Shown one piece after another: positions 1 through 10,944 of a stretch of DNA of 64,000 nucleotides (positions within the stretch are counted from its first letter, which is position 1; every line of letters starts with the position of its first letter). The notes beneath the pieces were generated by a model that had not been told where the DNA came from, searched no databases, and was given only the letters and a program-made list of their open reading frames with translations. This DNA is from Isoetes taiwanensis (lineage: Eukaryota > Streptophyta > Lycopodiopsida > Isoetales > Isoetaceae): positions 3,460,494-3,524,493 of the forward strand of contig JAJEKV010000047.1 of the NCBI GenBank assembly GCA_021234155.1, written 5' to 3'. Both the position numbers and the translations under genes were made by a program.

Positions 1-150
1 GGTAAGAGTGTACCTTGAGTGGGATCTGTGCTAGAGCCACCTAGAACAAAGAGAGTCCATGATTAACAATTATGGTGCCATTAGTCATAACGAAGAAAAG
101 GATGCAGAATTCAAAATAGATTGGAGAGCATTCATTCCATATAGCTGCAT

Positions 151-790
151 TTAATCACACATAGAAGCATACAAATGGTCTCCTTCACAGAATTTTGCAT
201 ATAATCTAGAGGAAAAATTATGCAGCTCTCTGAACTGGGCTGCAGAAGTGCTAAATTCATTAGCAAAGGCCTCCTTACTTGGAGACTCATACTCCACATC
301 ATTTGTCATGGGGACCTGAGAGATCTCAAAAGCCCCAGTTCCTTGCTGGTTCTTATCCCTTGTGCCAACACAAATTTCAATCTCTTCAATAGTAGTAGCT
401 TCAGACATAGGATCAGTTTGAGCTTCATCTTCATGGGAATCAGCAATCTCTAGATTGGTTGGAAGCACCAATTCATCATCAGTCCCCCCTTCAAACAATT
501 CCACAACTGGAAGAGGGGATTGATTAGCTGGGGAAGATCTTTTCAAAAAGCTGGGGGCCCCCCCATTTCCTGCTACCAGACGATTCATCGGAGGACGAAT
601 AGACATTGATTGGGGGTTTTTCGGGCTTTTGGATTGTAAGGGTTTTGGCTCTCAATTCATGTGCTGGGGTTACAATCACGGCATTGGAATTTATGATCTC
701 CTTCCCTTTAGAGTCAGGGTCGTTCAAACCTTAACCTTAGCCAAGTCTTCCTTGAATTGGACCTTCTTTTTCCATTCAGTTCTTTCCTTC
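151..790 (-). pseudogene. Unrecognised coding remnant, two overlapping frames
   Basis: Two overlapping minus-strand reading frames join into one plausible protein. The upstream frame (about 790 to 560) is lysine-rich and then reads through a Ser/Asp patch. Near 560, at a run of G residues, the open frame shifts. It then continues to a stop at 151 with an acidic, Ser/Thr-rich C-terminus. The G-run suggests a single-base frameshift. I see no domain. The low-complexity charged composition would fit a retrotransposon ORF1 tail or a fast-evolving host protein, but nothing decides between them. No neighbouring gene on the same strand is recognisable, and the window edge cuts the context. Confidence 0.3.
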
Positions 791-1146
791 TTCCTGTTAC
801 TCCTCTTAAGCTTCTACTATGCAAGTTGCCTTTCTTTTTGCTGCTCCGGCCTTTTGCCTTCTAACACTTCTTTTAGCACTCCCATTTGTGTGCTCTCTAT
901 TGTTATTTCTTTCATTATTACTCCTTTTTTAAAGGAGTAATCCAGTCCCCTTCCCGCTATTGGAATATTCTAGAAGTTTGGGTATCAGGCCCATGCTTCT
1001 TCTCCTCTTTTTTACCCAAACAAACTTGCCCTCCATCACGCCTGGCGCGATTGCATTGATTTAAAAGCACGCCTGGCATGAATTGCATTAACAAGCTTGC
1101 TTTTAAATCAAATTCAGAATAGTCTTAAGCTTAGTGAGTCTAACTT

Positions 1147-1245
1147 CACTAAGCTTTCTAATTGTCCTTTGTTAGCCTGCAGAATAGAAAGTCTACCACA
1201 CTTGCCATTTGTTTCGCATAGAAATGAAAGTCAACTTTTAGAATG
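1147..1245. repeat. Dispersed repeat, copy 1 (partner at 19395-19550)
   Basis: This stretch, beginning with a CTAAGCTTTC motif and running through GAAAGTCTACCACAC to CAACTTTTAGAA, is clearly related to 19395-19550. The second copy carries extra tandem units of a CTCCACATAGAAA motif. It lies directly upstream of the aegerolysin pseudogene fragment here. No coding content is seen. Confidence 0.6.
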
Positions 1246-1263
1246 AATGAATGTATTTTTATC

Positions 1264-1395
1264 ATCAACGAAGACCAATTGACCTATTGGACCCAAATAA
1301 AAAGAACAACAAGCATACTACTGACAGGATTAAAGAACCCTCGCCCCAAAGGATTTTTTAGGGAAAAACTGTGACAGTTATAACTATGCTGACAA
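1264..1395 (-). mobile_element. LINE 3' terminal fragment (inverted copy of 2382-2515)
   Basis: Read on the minus strand, this segment matches the LINE 3' UTR at 2382-2515: a pyrimidine-rich stem-loop, then a GGGTCC...CCAATTGGTC block. It ends in an A-rich tract at 1264. It is an isolated 3' end of the same LINE family, in opposite orientation to the copy at 1861-2540. It is fused directly to the aegerolysin 3' fragment that starts at about 1430, so it may mark the breakpoint that truncated that gene copy. Confidence 0.6.
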
Positions 1396-1429
1396 ATTGT
1401 ACAATGATATTTCATATTAAAGTACATTT

Positions 1430-1563
1430 CTAACTGGTCTACATCCGGACCTCTTGGAACATTAATATTAAGATTGCTTACTTGGGCAGTTGCCTGCAGC
1501 AATCCTCATCTTCAGTGTATTGCATTTGTTTCTATGCTTGTATAAGTGATCATATGCTGGTCT
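1430..1563 (+). pseudogene. Aegerolysin pseudogene, 3' end only
   Basis: The sequence is a close copy of the last roughly 30 codons and early 3' UTR of the intact aegerolysin gene at 16654-17259: the Trp-Ser-Thr-Ser-Gly-Pro-Leu segment, the final beta strand and the Ser-rich end. At least one base is missing relative to the intact copy, so the frame is not kept. Everything 5' of this segment is absent. The matching downstream flank of the intact gene (17350-17460) reappears at 3354-3465, so the two halves of this duplicated locus are separated by the TIR element at 1564-3097. It is a dead, partial duplicate. Confidence 0.85.
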
Positions 1564-1860
1564 CAGAGTAAAAATTAAGGACACTCAATATTTTTTATGT
1601 TATTATCCATGGGCGATTATTTGGTATTTCTAGATTTTTTTTAATTAATATGTGGGCGATTTTTTTTCGAAGAGAATTTATCCTAATCTTAGTGGGCGAT
1701 TTTATTTGCTTCACGGGTTATATTTTGTCACAACTCTAGAAATGCATGTTATATTTCAAAAGCGCACCAAAAGGAAACCAAATATCACAGTATTGACCAC
1801 TTCACATGTGATATGCTCTACTTTTGATAGTTTTGATAAGGTCTCCAAATTTCCTATGAT

Positions 1861-2540
1861 ACTCCTCTGACAAAGAAAGATCGCGAGGCACTTAAACTGT
1901 ACCTAGATGCTACTTTCCTTCGCAAGCTCTGGGATGCAGAGGCTCTGACGCACGTTAAGCTGGCACACTATCAGCAGCAAGTCAATCCTAGGCTCACAAG
2001 AGGCCCACACCAGTACTTGTACACCCAGCTGCCCATGAAGAAGCGCAGACTTATAGCTTCCATTCGCACGGGTGCACATCGCCTCCGCATTTAAACAGGG
2101 CGTTGGCTCGGGAAGCATGAGAGCAAAGGCTTTGCCAGTGTTGCCACCAGAGCGCGATTGAGGATGAATGTCATGCCCTCCAGATCTGCCCAGCATTTGC
2201 CCATATCCGAGAGCGATATGTTCGATTACTAGTGCCTGGCCAGCCGTTGCATCAGTTATTGACTACGGCGTCAGTGGGTTTGTTGGGGTCATACCTCCAG
2301 GAGGTTATGGATGCACGGACTCGTTTGTGTCCTACGGGACGGTATTGAACTGTCCTATGCAATTGTACAGTGTGCCATCATGTTTATTACTGCTAAGGTT
2401 TTTCCCTCGGAAACCCTTCGGGACGGGGTTTTTTTAATCCTGTCAGTAATACGCTTGCTGCTCTCTTTTTGTTTGGGTCCCATAGGCCAATTGGTCTCCG
2501 TGGACGCTAAAAACCTATTCTATTCTATTCTATTCTAAAG
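1861..2540 (+). mobile_element. 5'-truncated LINE, C-terminus of reverse transcriptase plus 3' UTR
   Basis: With one in-frame stop, the plus strand encodes the C-terminal end of a LINE polyprotein: a basic segment with a RRLIASIRTGAHRLR motif, then a Cys/His segment (EDECHALQICPAF followed by IRERY) like the terminal zinc knuckle of non-LTR elements. The coding part ends near 2370. A structured 3' UTR follows, and the element terminates in an (ATTCT)n pentamer tail at about 2511-2537, typical of LINEs that do not use poly(A). It is a dead insertion inside the TIR element at 1564-3097. Confidence 0.8.
2382..2446 (+). other. Conserved 3' UTR stem-loop of the LINE family
   Basis: ATTACTG (left) pairs with CAGTAAT (right) around a conserved core containing GGTTTTTCC, an inner CCC-TTCG-GGG hairpin and TTTTTAATCC. 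Two other copies in the window keep the core but have different, still complementary outer stems: TATCAC/GTGATA at about 5400-5460 (minus) and ACTG/CAGT at about 1316-1387 (minus). That is covariation, which supports an RNA structure rather than chance. In LINEs such 3' structures are often recognised by the element's own reverse transcriptase; that role here is inference. Confidence 0.6.
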
Positions 2541-3353
2541 TAAAGGGTAGGAACGTATGCTTGACCAGTTACAACCCAATCTGGATTAGTCGAATGGTCC
2601 AAGAAAAACCTAATTCCCCTCATGAGGCATTATATATATCACGTATTGCCTCATGGTTACATGTTTGAGATAACAATGGGCCTCCAGAAGATGAAGCCCT
2701 AAAACAATCTCCGAGGTAATCCAATATGGGGTTACAAAATTTCAGCTATAAAATCTGCCCAAATCTCTGAAGCCTTAAGCCCTAATTCGAGATTTCTTAA
2801 TATGGGCATGGTGATAACGGGTGATGGTATTACCTCATCAATATTTTTTTTATTTTGGGCGATTCCCTTTTCATACAAATGTTTTAAGATCATATATGGG
2901 CTAATCCTATTTTACTATGTCGATAAAAAAATTACGATGTGGGTGATTTCTTTCTCCGCAAAGATAAAAAGAATCAGAAATGGACGATTGCAAGCCCGCG
3001 AAGTGCAAAACGGATCCTACTAATCTATCAAACCCTAATTGAAAAATATTAAAAAAAATAGCCAATTGGCGATTAATCGTCCTTAATTTTTACTCTGCCT
3101 AGTCTACTCTGTTTCATTATACTTTCAGTCCTATCTTATAAGAATAATAGCTACAGGTTTTGGTACGTTTATATTTTGGCCTAAAATTTCCATGATAGAG
3201 AATTGATTAACAAGATAGATAGATCCAATAAGTACGGACATGTACTCCCAATTTTGTAACTTGATACGTTCGCATCTGCAGTTTAGGATTAAGTTAATTT
3301 TTTAAGCTGCCTGGTTAAAATTTTAAGTGAGTGTGAGTCTATGCTATTACACA

Positions 3354-3465
3354 GATAAGCATGTCTAATCTGTATCTGTTTTTGTATTTTTGCCCCTCAA
3401 ATTTTATTTGTCTCGTCCACTTGCCACCATACTTGCCCTCATAGTGCCAAAATGCCACATCAGAT
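3354..3465. repeat. Duplicated aegerolysin 3' flank
   Basis: This segment matches the flank downstream of the intact aegerolysin gene at 17350-17460: the ATCTGTATCTGTTTTTGTAT run, then TCGTCCACTT and GTGCCAAAATGCCACAT. It continues the pseudogene fragment ending at 1563, from which it is separated by the insertion at 1564-3097. Confidence 0.8.
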
Positions 3466-3559
3466 CAAATGCACTCTTATGCCAGCCTCTTTGATTGTTC
3501 TGGATACGCGGAGTCTAACTCCAATGTGGGACCAATCAACACTGTCTGGATAACCTGGA

Positions 3560-4254
3560 CTCTAGATCCAGAGTTTATATTGGCATGTACAAGGATGAGT
3601 ACAAGAATCTGGCACCAACAGGGGTGTTAGAACCGCATGCACTCGTCTACGCCACCAAGATCCAGTCTTCTGCCCTGACTGTTGTCGAAGAGATTTACCT
3701 CATGTTTTCCTATACCGATCACCCATAGTATCTTTCACCACTTCCTACTCACACTAAAGAAGAGGCGGACGGGGAGAGTGAGGCCATGTCTGAAAAACTC
3801 TTTTGTAACAGATTCAGGTACAGTTGGCAAGTCTTGCCCAGAGAAATCACAATGAGAAGTCAGCTGGGTCCTGCAACCTGTTCCTTATACCTCGTGCACG
3901 AGCTGGTACAACCAGGTACAGGAGTGTTCGATTACTTCTCTTGTAGTGCTTTTGGCAGAGCTGCGTTGATTCATAAAAGGTTCTGCATCAGTCCCTGCGT
4001 CCCAGTATCAAGGAACTATTGAAGGTGGAGTTGAGGAACATGCAGAGATAATCCAAGCACCTAAATCACCTGGGATTGCTGATGTTGACTACGAGGCTAT
4101 TAAAGAAGCTAAGTTCGACCTCGATAATCTCGATGAAGCTTACCTCACTAACCATGCATTTAATTTTGATCCCATTCATGGTGCTCGACCATCTAATCCT
4201 CTTGCTGACACTGAGGAGCCTGATACATCGGAGAAAGACTTGTAAATTATGTGT
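3560..4254 (+). pseudogene. DNA methyltransferase-like pseudogene, motif I region
   Basis: The plus-strand frame contains a GVFDYFSCSAFGRAALIHKR segment that aligns with the VLDFFSAGTASRAALIQRKR segment of the minus-strand gene at 55030-55630. The flanking sequence also corresponds (YLVHELV versus YHIVNELV). The VLDxFSxG pattern is motif I, the S-adenosylmethionine-binding loop of amino-methyltransferases. The frame has a TAG near 3726 and a TGA at about 4020, and continues beyond with an acidic C-terminus ending near 4244. No motif IV (DPPY-type) segment is found upstream. It is a broken fragment of the same family as the cluster at 54.4-64 kb, in opposite orientation. Confidence 0.6.
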
Positions 4255-4269
4255 ACCTCAAATGTAAAA

Positions 4270-5189
4270 ATAATATTTTTTGTATATAAATTTATCGAGC
4301 TCATACATTGCTCGTGTCTCAAAGTGTCGACGGATATGCAAATATTCCTTGTTATAAAATTAATCTTGTTCTTAGCTATAATTTCTGCACTGTCATGTTT
4401 CTAATGGCGCCAGATAATGGCATTTCACATGCACGAATATACATAATGGCGCCATAATAGCTCAAAAATTGATCATAAAACAGACTAGAAAACAGTTTTG
4501 TCCCTAATTGGAATCACGAAATTTCTCATTTTAATGAAATTGTGCTTCATAATGGATCTGCATGGGAAGGCGTCCATGCCTGAATGGCCTCTTTCAACAT
4601 ATGTTTGCCCTCAAGAAACAAATGTTTAGTCAAGTCTAAGTGATGCATGCGCTCATAGTTCGAGCTCTATGAATGATGGCATCCATCGATCCATTGCTAC
4701 TAGGATCTTATGCTCATGCCATTAAGTGTATTTGCTTTCCTTGGACATGTCCAGGACTGCACAATCAAGTAAATTCGTGATATCTTTTAGACTAATTGTA
4801 TTTAGCAAAACACCAATTATCTATATCTATATTTATATCAAAATTTTGAATTGCATCATAGCAAAGCCAACCATGCTCTGTTAGTTTATCCTCACGATGC
4901 ATCCTGTGCATAACAACTTTAGTTTTAAAACAAGCATATAAAAGAAATGCAGACAGCCGCAACACAGACTCCCTCCAGAGATGTTTCAGAAAGACTCCCT
5001 CCAGAGATGTTTCAGAGAGATGTAGACATTCATAAAAATTAACAGGTCTTAGCAACTATCATATACCGTAGATATTCCACCATGCTCAGTTGGTTCGTCT
5101 CCAATTGCCTTCATGTCATCCTGCTCAACAATTTCACAAACCAAAATATAATAAAAGGACAGGTAGGTGTATAATATATGTACTCAAAC
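4270..5189. other. Non-coding stretch
   Basis: No convincing gene is seen. The stretch is AT-rich. A near-duplicate of a 20-base motif (GACTCCCTCCAGAGATGTTTC) occurs twice in tandem at about 4969-5011. Confidence 0.5.
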
Positions 5190-6222
5190 CTAGAATGGGA
5201 CTCGCAAGAAACCAACAAACCGCCCGATAGATAGGCTTCTCATTCATCTCAGCAGATTTTCTACAATGGTGGACAGTGGGTAGCCGCACACATACGAACT
5301 ACCCACGAAAAAATAAAGGGAAAATCCAATTATATCATTTAGACCCCAAAAAAATACAATGCTAATAGATGAGTGGTTGATGTACCTGCCGAAAGCTTAT
5401 CACCGGGATTAAAAAACCCCGCCCTTTCGGGTTTTCGAGGAAAAACCCTAGTGATATAAGCCTTCGGCAAGGGGCTTAGACAAACGTCATTTCGCATAGA
5501 ATCGCCCCCAAAACCCCGCGATGGAGAAGTCGAAAAAGTGCCGCCGCCGCCAACCAACTTTAATGCACATCACCAACACAACAAACGAAAAACATACCGA
5601 GAATAGCATCACCCAAATGGTGGAAAACATGATAAAAACGAACTTGTACAAAATATAATAAACAAAGAAGGGGGGGGAGGGTGGGTTCAAAGAGAATAAG
5701 GTACTGATGAGAGAAGAGGAAGCGCCGATGAGACGTGGATGCAGAAACGCGCCTGAAATAGCGAACTCCCCACCAAAACGGGCATGCGCCGCCCGCATGC
5801 ATGCATGACATGCATGCTCGTCCCATTCTAGAATGGCGATCCGATGTCTCGGATCGATGCGATTCTAGAATGGGACTCGCAAGAAACCAACAAACCGCCC
5901 GACTACCAGAGAACTTCCTTACAAACTAGGATCGAGGACGAAGGTCACAGGACGAGGCCAAAAGCCGGAAAAGGATAGCAGGAAAGAAACGCCAAATTGG
6001 CTAAACCAGGCAGGAAGAAGCCCCTCCCCCGCCTGGAAACAATTCAAAGAGAATAAGGTACTGCTGAGAGAAGAGGAAGCGCCGATGAGACGTGGATGCA
6101 GAAACGCGCCTGAAATAGCGAACTCCCCACCAAAACGGGCATGCGCCGCTCGCATGCATGCATCTCGTCCCATTCTAGAATGGCGATCCGATGTCTCGGA
6201 TCGATGTGAACATGTTAAGAAT
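5190..6222. repeat. Direct duplication with CCATTCTAGAATGG palindromic borders
   Basis: Two unequal units share their ends. TAGAATGGGACTCGCAAGAA and following bases occur at 5190-5226 and 5866-5902. The segment from TTCAAAGAGAATAAG to GGATCGATG occurs at 5686-5859 and 6043-6206. The palindrome CCATTCTAGAATGG marks unit ends (5822-5835 and 6171-6184). The first unit is about 320 bp longer because it also holds a LINE 3' UTR (5339-5560). Confidence 0.75.
5339..5470 (-). mobile_element. LINE 3' end fragment, third copy of the stem-loop
   Basis: On the minus strand this reads as a member of the LINE 3' UTR family at 2382-2515: TATCAC...GTGATA outer stem, GGTTTTTCCTCG core, CCCGAAAGGG inner hairpin, TTTTTTAATCC, then a GGGGTC block. 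The primary sequence outside the core differs, so it is another subfamily. No reverse-transcriptase sequence is attached. Confidence 0.55.
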
Positions 6223-8424
6223 GGTTTTGACATATAATCCTTCGTATAAGGTCTACCAATAAGAAATGCATACATAAAGGATACAAACAAATCTAAAGGT
6301 ACACAAACATAGCCTATTTTTCTACTAGGAATATCATGCTCAGCATTGCTTTCTCCATCTCTATGCCTCTTATGTCCACCACACATGTTAATATGTATTT
6401 AATTGTACTCGTCCAACTCCCATAAGTTCAAATACATTAACATATTCAGATTTCAACAATACATAACTTCATATTTAACTGCACTCGTCCAACTCCCATA
6501 AGGTTCGAATGCATTAACACATTCAGATTTCAATTCACACATAACATCAAGACTGAAGTAGAAAGAATGGTGCATGTAGTCATAAATGTAGTTAAGACAT
6601 TTCTCAGCAGCCCTTGTAGTAATAATAGAGGTGCAACATGATGCTACAGGAATAACATGCACTCAATCCCAAAATCGACAATCTCTGGTTACTTAGTACT
6701 CATAGTACTCATAATTTCAAAGACCACATGCACCTTTGCTGAGATATCATAATCTTGTGCTTTGCATCCTTCTAAAGGCATTGCTTCCGTGTTTAATTTA
6801 CCAACCTTTACAAGAATAAATCCAGTTCAGAAAAATCTTATATCTCTGCCTCCATATGATTCCCAGCTGCTATTAATCCTGTGTTCCTGACCTGATTTCC
6901 ATTTTCTTCCTTTCTCCAAATAGCCTTCAAATAAAAAGAACATTAGCCACTGCCCATAACGGGAATCCAGTGGTCATAATATGTAGTATTGCACATTACT
7001 TCCCATATCTTTATGAGGGTATCACTATGGTCCTGAGAGTTATCATGAACAATGCCTCCTCCTTGTTGACAAGCAAAAGAATTCCCTCTTAGGTATAAGC
7101 CCTATACTTGGATAGTTTACCACATCCACAATATGAAATGCACGAAAGAGTTGGACTATTTTACCGTCAATTGCACAACATCAAATAGTTGATCATGACT
7201 GCTACTTTTACATCCAGCTATCGTTGTTGCTTCATTCTTTAGTTATACATGAATAAGAACAAAACACCATCAGCATATTTTACTAATATGACACTAAGGC
7301 TACCTGTTCATTTAGTCTAAGAAACATATATCTTTACCTTCACTTGATCACGTTCGAGTGTTGGGTCCTCTATTATTTTTGCTTCCCTCCTTCTCCAAAC
7401 GGTCTACACAACTTCCAATTATATTTAATACTTAATTTATGAACCTTTTTATTCCATATGAAAGACACAAAGATTAAATATGAAAGAAAGAAAGAGAGTA
7501 TTAACGTCTGCAATCGCTTGGGTCTATGAGACCAATTATTACATCAGTTCATGAAAAGCTAGGGGCTCATTGTAGCCATCTAGAATTGTACGCAAGGAAA
7601 ATACTAACTGGAACAGTAAAAATATGAGAATAGTTATAGAAGATACAAAACAAAAAACCAGGAGTACTACTCGCAAGCTAAATGCTCCCTACCACTGAAC
7701 TACCAGCACCTTTATCCTAGATAGGTTCGTCTTATTGGGACAACACTCTGCCCATTCTCAACCATGGATTGCCAAACTTGGCTCTTACAATGTTAACATT
7801 GAGGTGAAACAGAACCAAGACCTTCGGCAAGAACAGTTGCTAATCCAGCAATCTCTTCTTGCTGAAAATGCCCCTCACTGGGGTCATACTATGACATACT
7901 CTAACAAAAATCTTAACAACACCCTCCACATCTAATGGATCTTAGCTTTTCTTTTTATTGTGTTTCCTTGTTCAGTTGCTAGCAAAATGCTCCAAGAGTA
8001 TAAAGAGCTAATGTGTTTATTTGGTCGCATAGATCCTAAGGATTTCTAATTGACATTCATAATACCTATTTCCTACATATTTTCAAATGATGGGTATTGA
8101 CCTCCTAGACAATGTGAGGTTACAATAGGATGTCTTCTGACCAGTTAGAGATTGACAAGAAATGCCCATTGTGGGATCTGGACTTAGTTGAGTTGAAGAG
8201 CATTTTAAATTTTCTTCCCTACGTATTACATCACAAGTGGGAGATCTTTAGACTTTAAAGATCAACAACTCATGAAGTAATTATGACCACAAAGTCTGGC
8301 ATGTTCATTTTGAAATTCTCTAAAAAACGAAGAAGCATTCTTAAGGAAAAAGAAAGCATGAGCCCAAAAGGCCCAAGGCAAGTAAACCTATAACTTCAAG
8401 GGATCCAGATAAAAATAGTAGATA
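6223..8424. other. Non-coding stretch
   Basis: I see no supported gene. A related 40-base segment (CTCGTCCAACTCCCATAAG) occurs twice at about 6406-6425 and 6486-6503, showing local duplication. Short open frames here have no recognisable domain. Confidence 0.5.
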
Positions 8425-9195
8425 AAACCCACAAAGAAATGGAAATGTCATGGTCAGGAAGAAATCCAAAAGAATAAAAAGGCTGGTGACACAAAAAGAC
8501 ATGCAGTCACTTCACAAGAAGCCGCCTCAAAAAGGAAATGCTAACATCAGAACTTATGTTAAAGTGGCTAAGCAGCTTCCAAGTTCCCTGCATATTTGAA
8601 TTTTATCCATTTTCTATTTTTGTCTGATACAGTTATATTGGATGTTAAGGGTGATCCTCCACATCTATCAGTTAGTTCTCATAACCCCTATAGTAGGTGT
8701 TGAGGAGGATGAAGTTCTCCAAGCAAGTAAAAAATATACCCTATACATTAAAAAAAGAGAGATAAAATACTCATGTTCAGAACACATATCATGTTTATCC
8801 TCGTTCAAAACGTAGAATACAAGGGTTCCAGAGAAGAATGGTAGACAGAAAACCCACAAAGAAATGGAAATGTCATGGTCCGAAGGAAGTAATCCAAAAG
8901 AATAAAAAGGCTGGTGACACAAAAAGACATGCAGTCACTTCACAAGAAGCCGCCTCAGAAAAGGAAATGCTAACATCAGAACTTATGTTAAAGTGGCTAA
9001 GCAGCTTCCATGTTCCCTGCATATTTGAATTTTATCCATTTCCTACTTTTGTCTAATACAGTTATATTAGATGTTAAGGCTGATCCTAGCATGTCTGAAA
9101 TTCCACATCTATCAGTTAATTCTCATAATTCCTATAGTAGGTGTTGAGGAGGATGAAGTATTCCAAGCAGGTCAAAAATATACCCTTATACATTA
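8425..9195. repeat. Tandem duplication, about 320-bp units, period 425
   Basis: The segment starting ACCCACAAAGAAATGGAAAT at 8427 is repeated from 8852 with small differences and a spacer of about 100 bp between units. Both copies run through the CAAGAAGCCGCCTC and AGGTGTTGAGGAGGATGAAG stretches. The copies differ by single-base changes and one short insertion. No coding function is seen. Confidence 0.8.
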
Positions 9196-9245
9196 CTAGA
9201 AAAAGTGCCCAGCATTGCTGGGCATATCGTCGGGTATCAAATTCA

Positions 9246-9330
9246 AAGATTAATGAAGACAATGGATTTTTCCTGAGAACATAAATAAAGATTAATGAAG
9301 ACAATGGATTTTTCCTGAGAACATAAATAA
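9246..9330. repeat. 43-bp tandem repeat, two units
   Basis: The unit containing GATTAATGAAGACAATGG and TTTTTCCTGAGAACATAAAT occurs twice head to tail. Both units look identical. Confidence 0.85.
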
Positions 9331-9339
9331 GATGTGATG

Positions 9340-10721
9340 TTTAGAATGAAATTACAAAATGAGTTCGCATCTATATTCGTAGCGTAAAAGAAAAATATTT
9401 TGAATTGAAAAGCATTATGTGGCTATAGGATTGCAAGGGGTGGTTTGTTAATTTTGGATCATCCATTATCATTTGAAGTTTGAAATTGTCCTTTTAAGTG
9501 TGCATATATGGGGGGCAGGATATGATGCAAAAATTGCATCGTCTTCATCTCCACGTTTCTGCTAAGGTCTCCGGCTCCTCCCACCTTTGCTTGCATGTCT
9601 TTTCGTCCTCTTGTTTAAGTCTCATTTAGGGATTGCGCCGGTTGTTTCCTTCTTCTGTTGTTTTTCAACCATTTTTCCTGCAGCAAGCTTTTCGCTGTGT
9701 TCTGTAAGCTGGTTGGAGGCGGTGTTGCAGGGTTTGGTCAGGCTTCGAGCATTTGTGTAATCCTTTTTTATTTTGGCTATTTTCAAGAGTCTCTTGCGAG
9801 TTGCCTTTCTGGCTTCGATCTTGTTATTACAGGAGTTTTTTGTCTGGAGGCTCCATTTCCTGATCATTTCTATCTATCTATTTTTGTGTGTCGACTCCCA
9901 GATTTCAGAGCCTTTCTTCTGGCCAAGCAAGCCGACCTTGCTTGTATTTGTCTGGAGATTTCAGGGCAGTTTGGTGGCAGTGATAGAAATCCATTCAGGT
10001 CGGCAGGGTTCTTTCAGAGCTCCGTGTTTTCTGTTCAGTTCCTCAGAGTTTTGTGTGATGAAGAAAGGAAAAGGCCCGGAGGAGTATAAAAGCAAGAAAC
10101 TAACTACCAGGTAAACTTAACTGACTAGGTAAAAAACTGGTTATTATTGCAAGCATCAACCTGTGGTGGAAGTTGCATATAGACGTTAAAGGCCAAGTAA
10201 AAACACAAGCCAAGGGCCAAGTAAAAACACAAGCCAAGACATTAGCACGATAACGTCAGACACACGTTTACTAGTTACTCTTAGAATTCCTAGGCCTGTG
10301 AAGACGTTAGAAAATGTATTACCATTATTTAGCCAAAATAGTCCTTAGTGATTGGATGCGCACACTTTTGGTCAGTTCTATTTAATACCGATGAAAATGT
10401 TAATTGGATATTCTGCCAAAAAGACACCATAAATCACATGCACACTAAGCACATGTGATGCTTTTTAAAAGGCATTAGCACATAGCTAGCTATTCACTTC
10501 TTGTACTTTGTGTTCAATGTTGCAAGTGGGTCTTAATTTGTTATACATTACGTTCAAGGTTGCATAATAGCAATTTTGTAATGACATTAGAGGTAGTGGT
10601 GACTTTTTTAAATGGCACTGCAACGTTCCATTAAACTTAAAATACATGTGTACCTGCCCGGTTGAAGAAGCAATTGTGGTGGACAAGATATGAGATCCAC
10701 AAAGAAAGAAAAAAGTGCAAG
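9340..10721. other. Non-coding stretch with a pyrimidine-rich open frame
   Basis: An open frame of 143 codons (9658-10089, plus) is the longest here, but it is Phe/Cys/Leu-rich from a TTTC-rich strand and matches no family I know. A 25-bp unit (GGGCCAAGTAAAAACACAAG and following) is duplicated at about 10190-10238. No RNA gene is seen. Confidence 0.4.
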
Positions 10722-10729
10722 ATCCAAGC

Positions 10730-10936
10730 CAGTGTTGGGCAAACTTGTTAGGTCCTATCGGAAAATTTCCTATGGTTACTTGGGGATCTTATGGTTAAAG
10801 CTGGGAATTTCAATTGTCTTAATAGAAACTATAAGAAAACTTGTCAAAAAAATTCCTACGATACATTAACTTAATCGAAAAATTTGCAATTTCAACCGGT
10901 TGGTTCATAATGTTCCCCGGACTTTGCCCAACACTG
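10730..10936. mobile_element. hAT MITE, 207 bp
   Basis: The element starts CAGTGTTGGGCAAA and ends with TTTGCCCAACACTG, a TIR pair of the hAT type. It is flanked by a perfect 8-bp target duplication ATCCAAGC (10722-10729 and 10937-10944). It has no coding capacity. Its ends do not obviously match the hAT transposase gene 2 kb downstream, whose own TIRs I could not locate. Confidence 0.92.
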
Positions 10937-10944
10937 ATCCAAGC

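Larger units (their letters stand above)
1564..3097. mobile_element. Non-autonomous TIR element (hAT-like), 1.53 kb
   Basis: Perfect 19-bp terminal inverted repeats begin CAGAGTAAAAATTAAGGAC at 1564 and end at 3097. The flanking octamers (1556-1563 and 3098-3105) agree at 6 of 8 positions, which fits an old 8-bp target duplication of the hAT type. Several copies of a GGGCGATT-like motif lie near both ends (about 1608, 1651, 1690 on the left; 2857, 2938, 2978, 3064 on the right). These look like subterminal transposase-binding repeats. No transposase is encoded; the middle holds a LINE 3' end. The target site is the 3' flank of the aegerolysin duplicate. Confidence 0.7.

Noticed and set aside
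7735..7935. Small plus-strand ORF of 66 codons
   Set aside because: No domain, no context and no codon-level support; treated as chance.
9658..10089. 143-codon open frame as a protein-coding gene
   Set aside because: Composition follows a TTTC-rich strand, it has no recognisable domain, and neighbouring frames are equally open.
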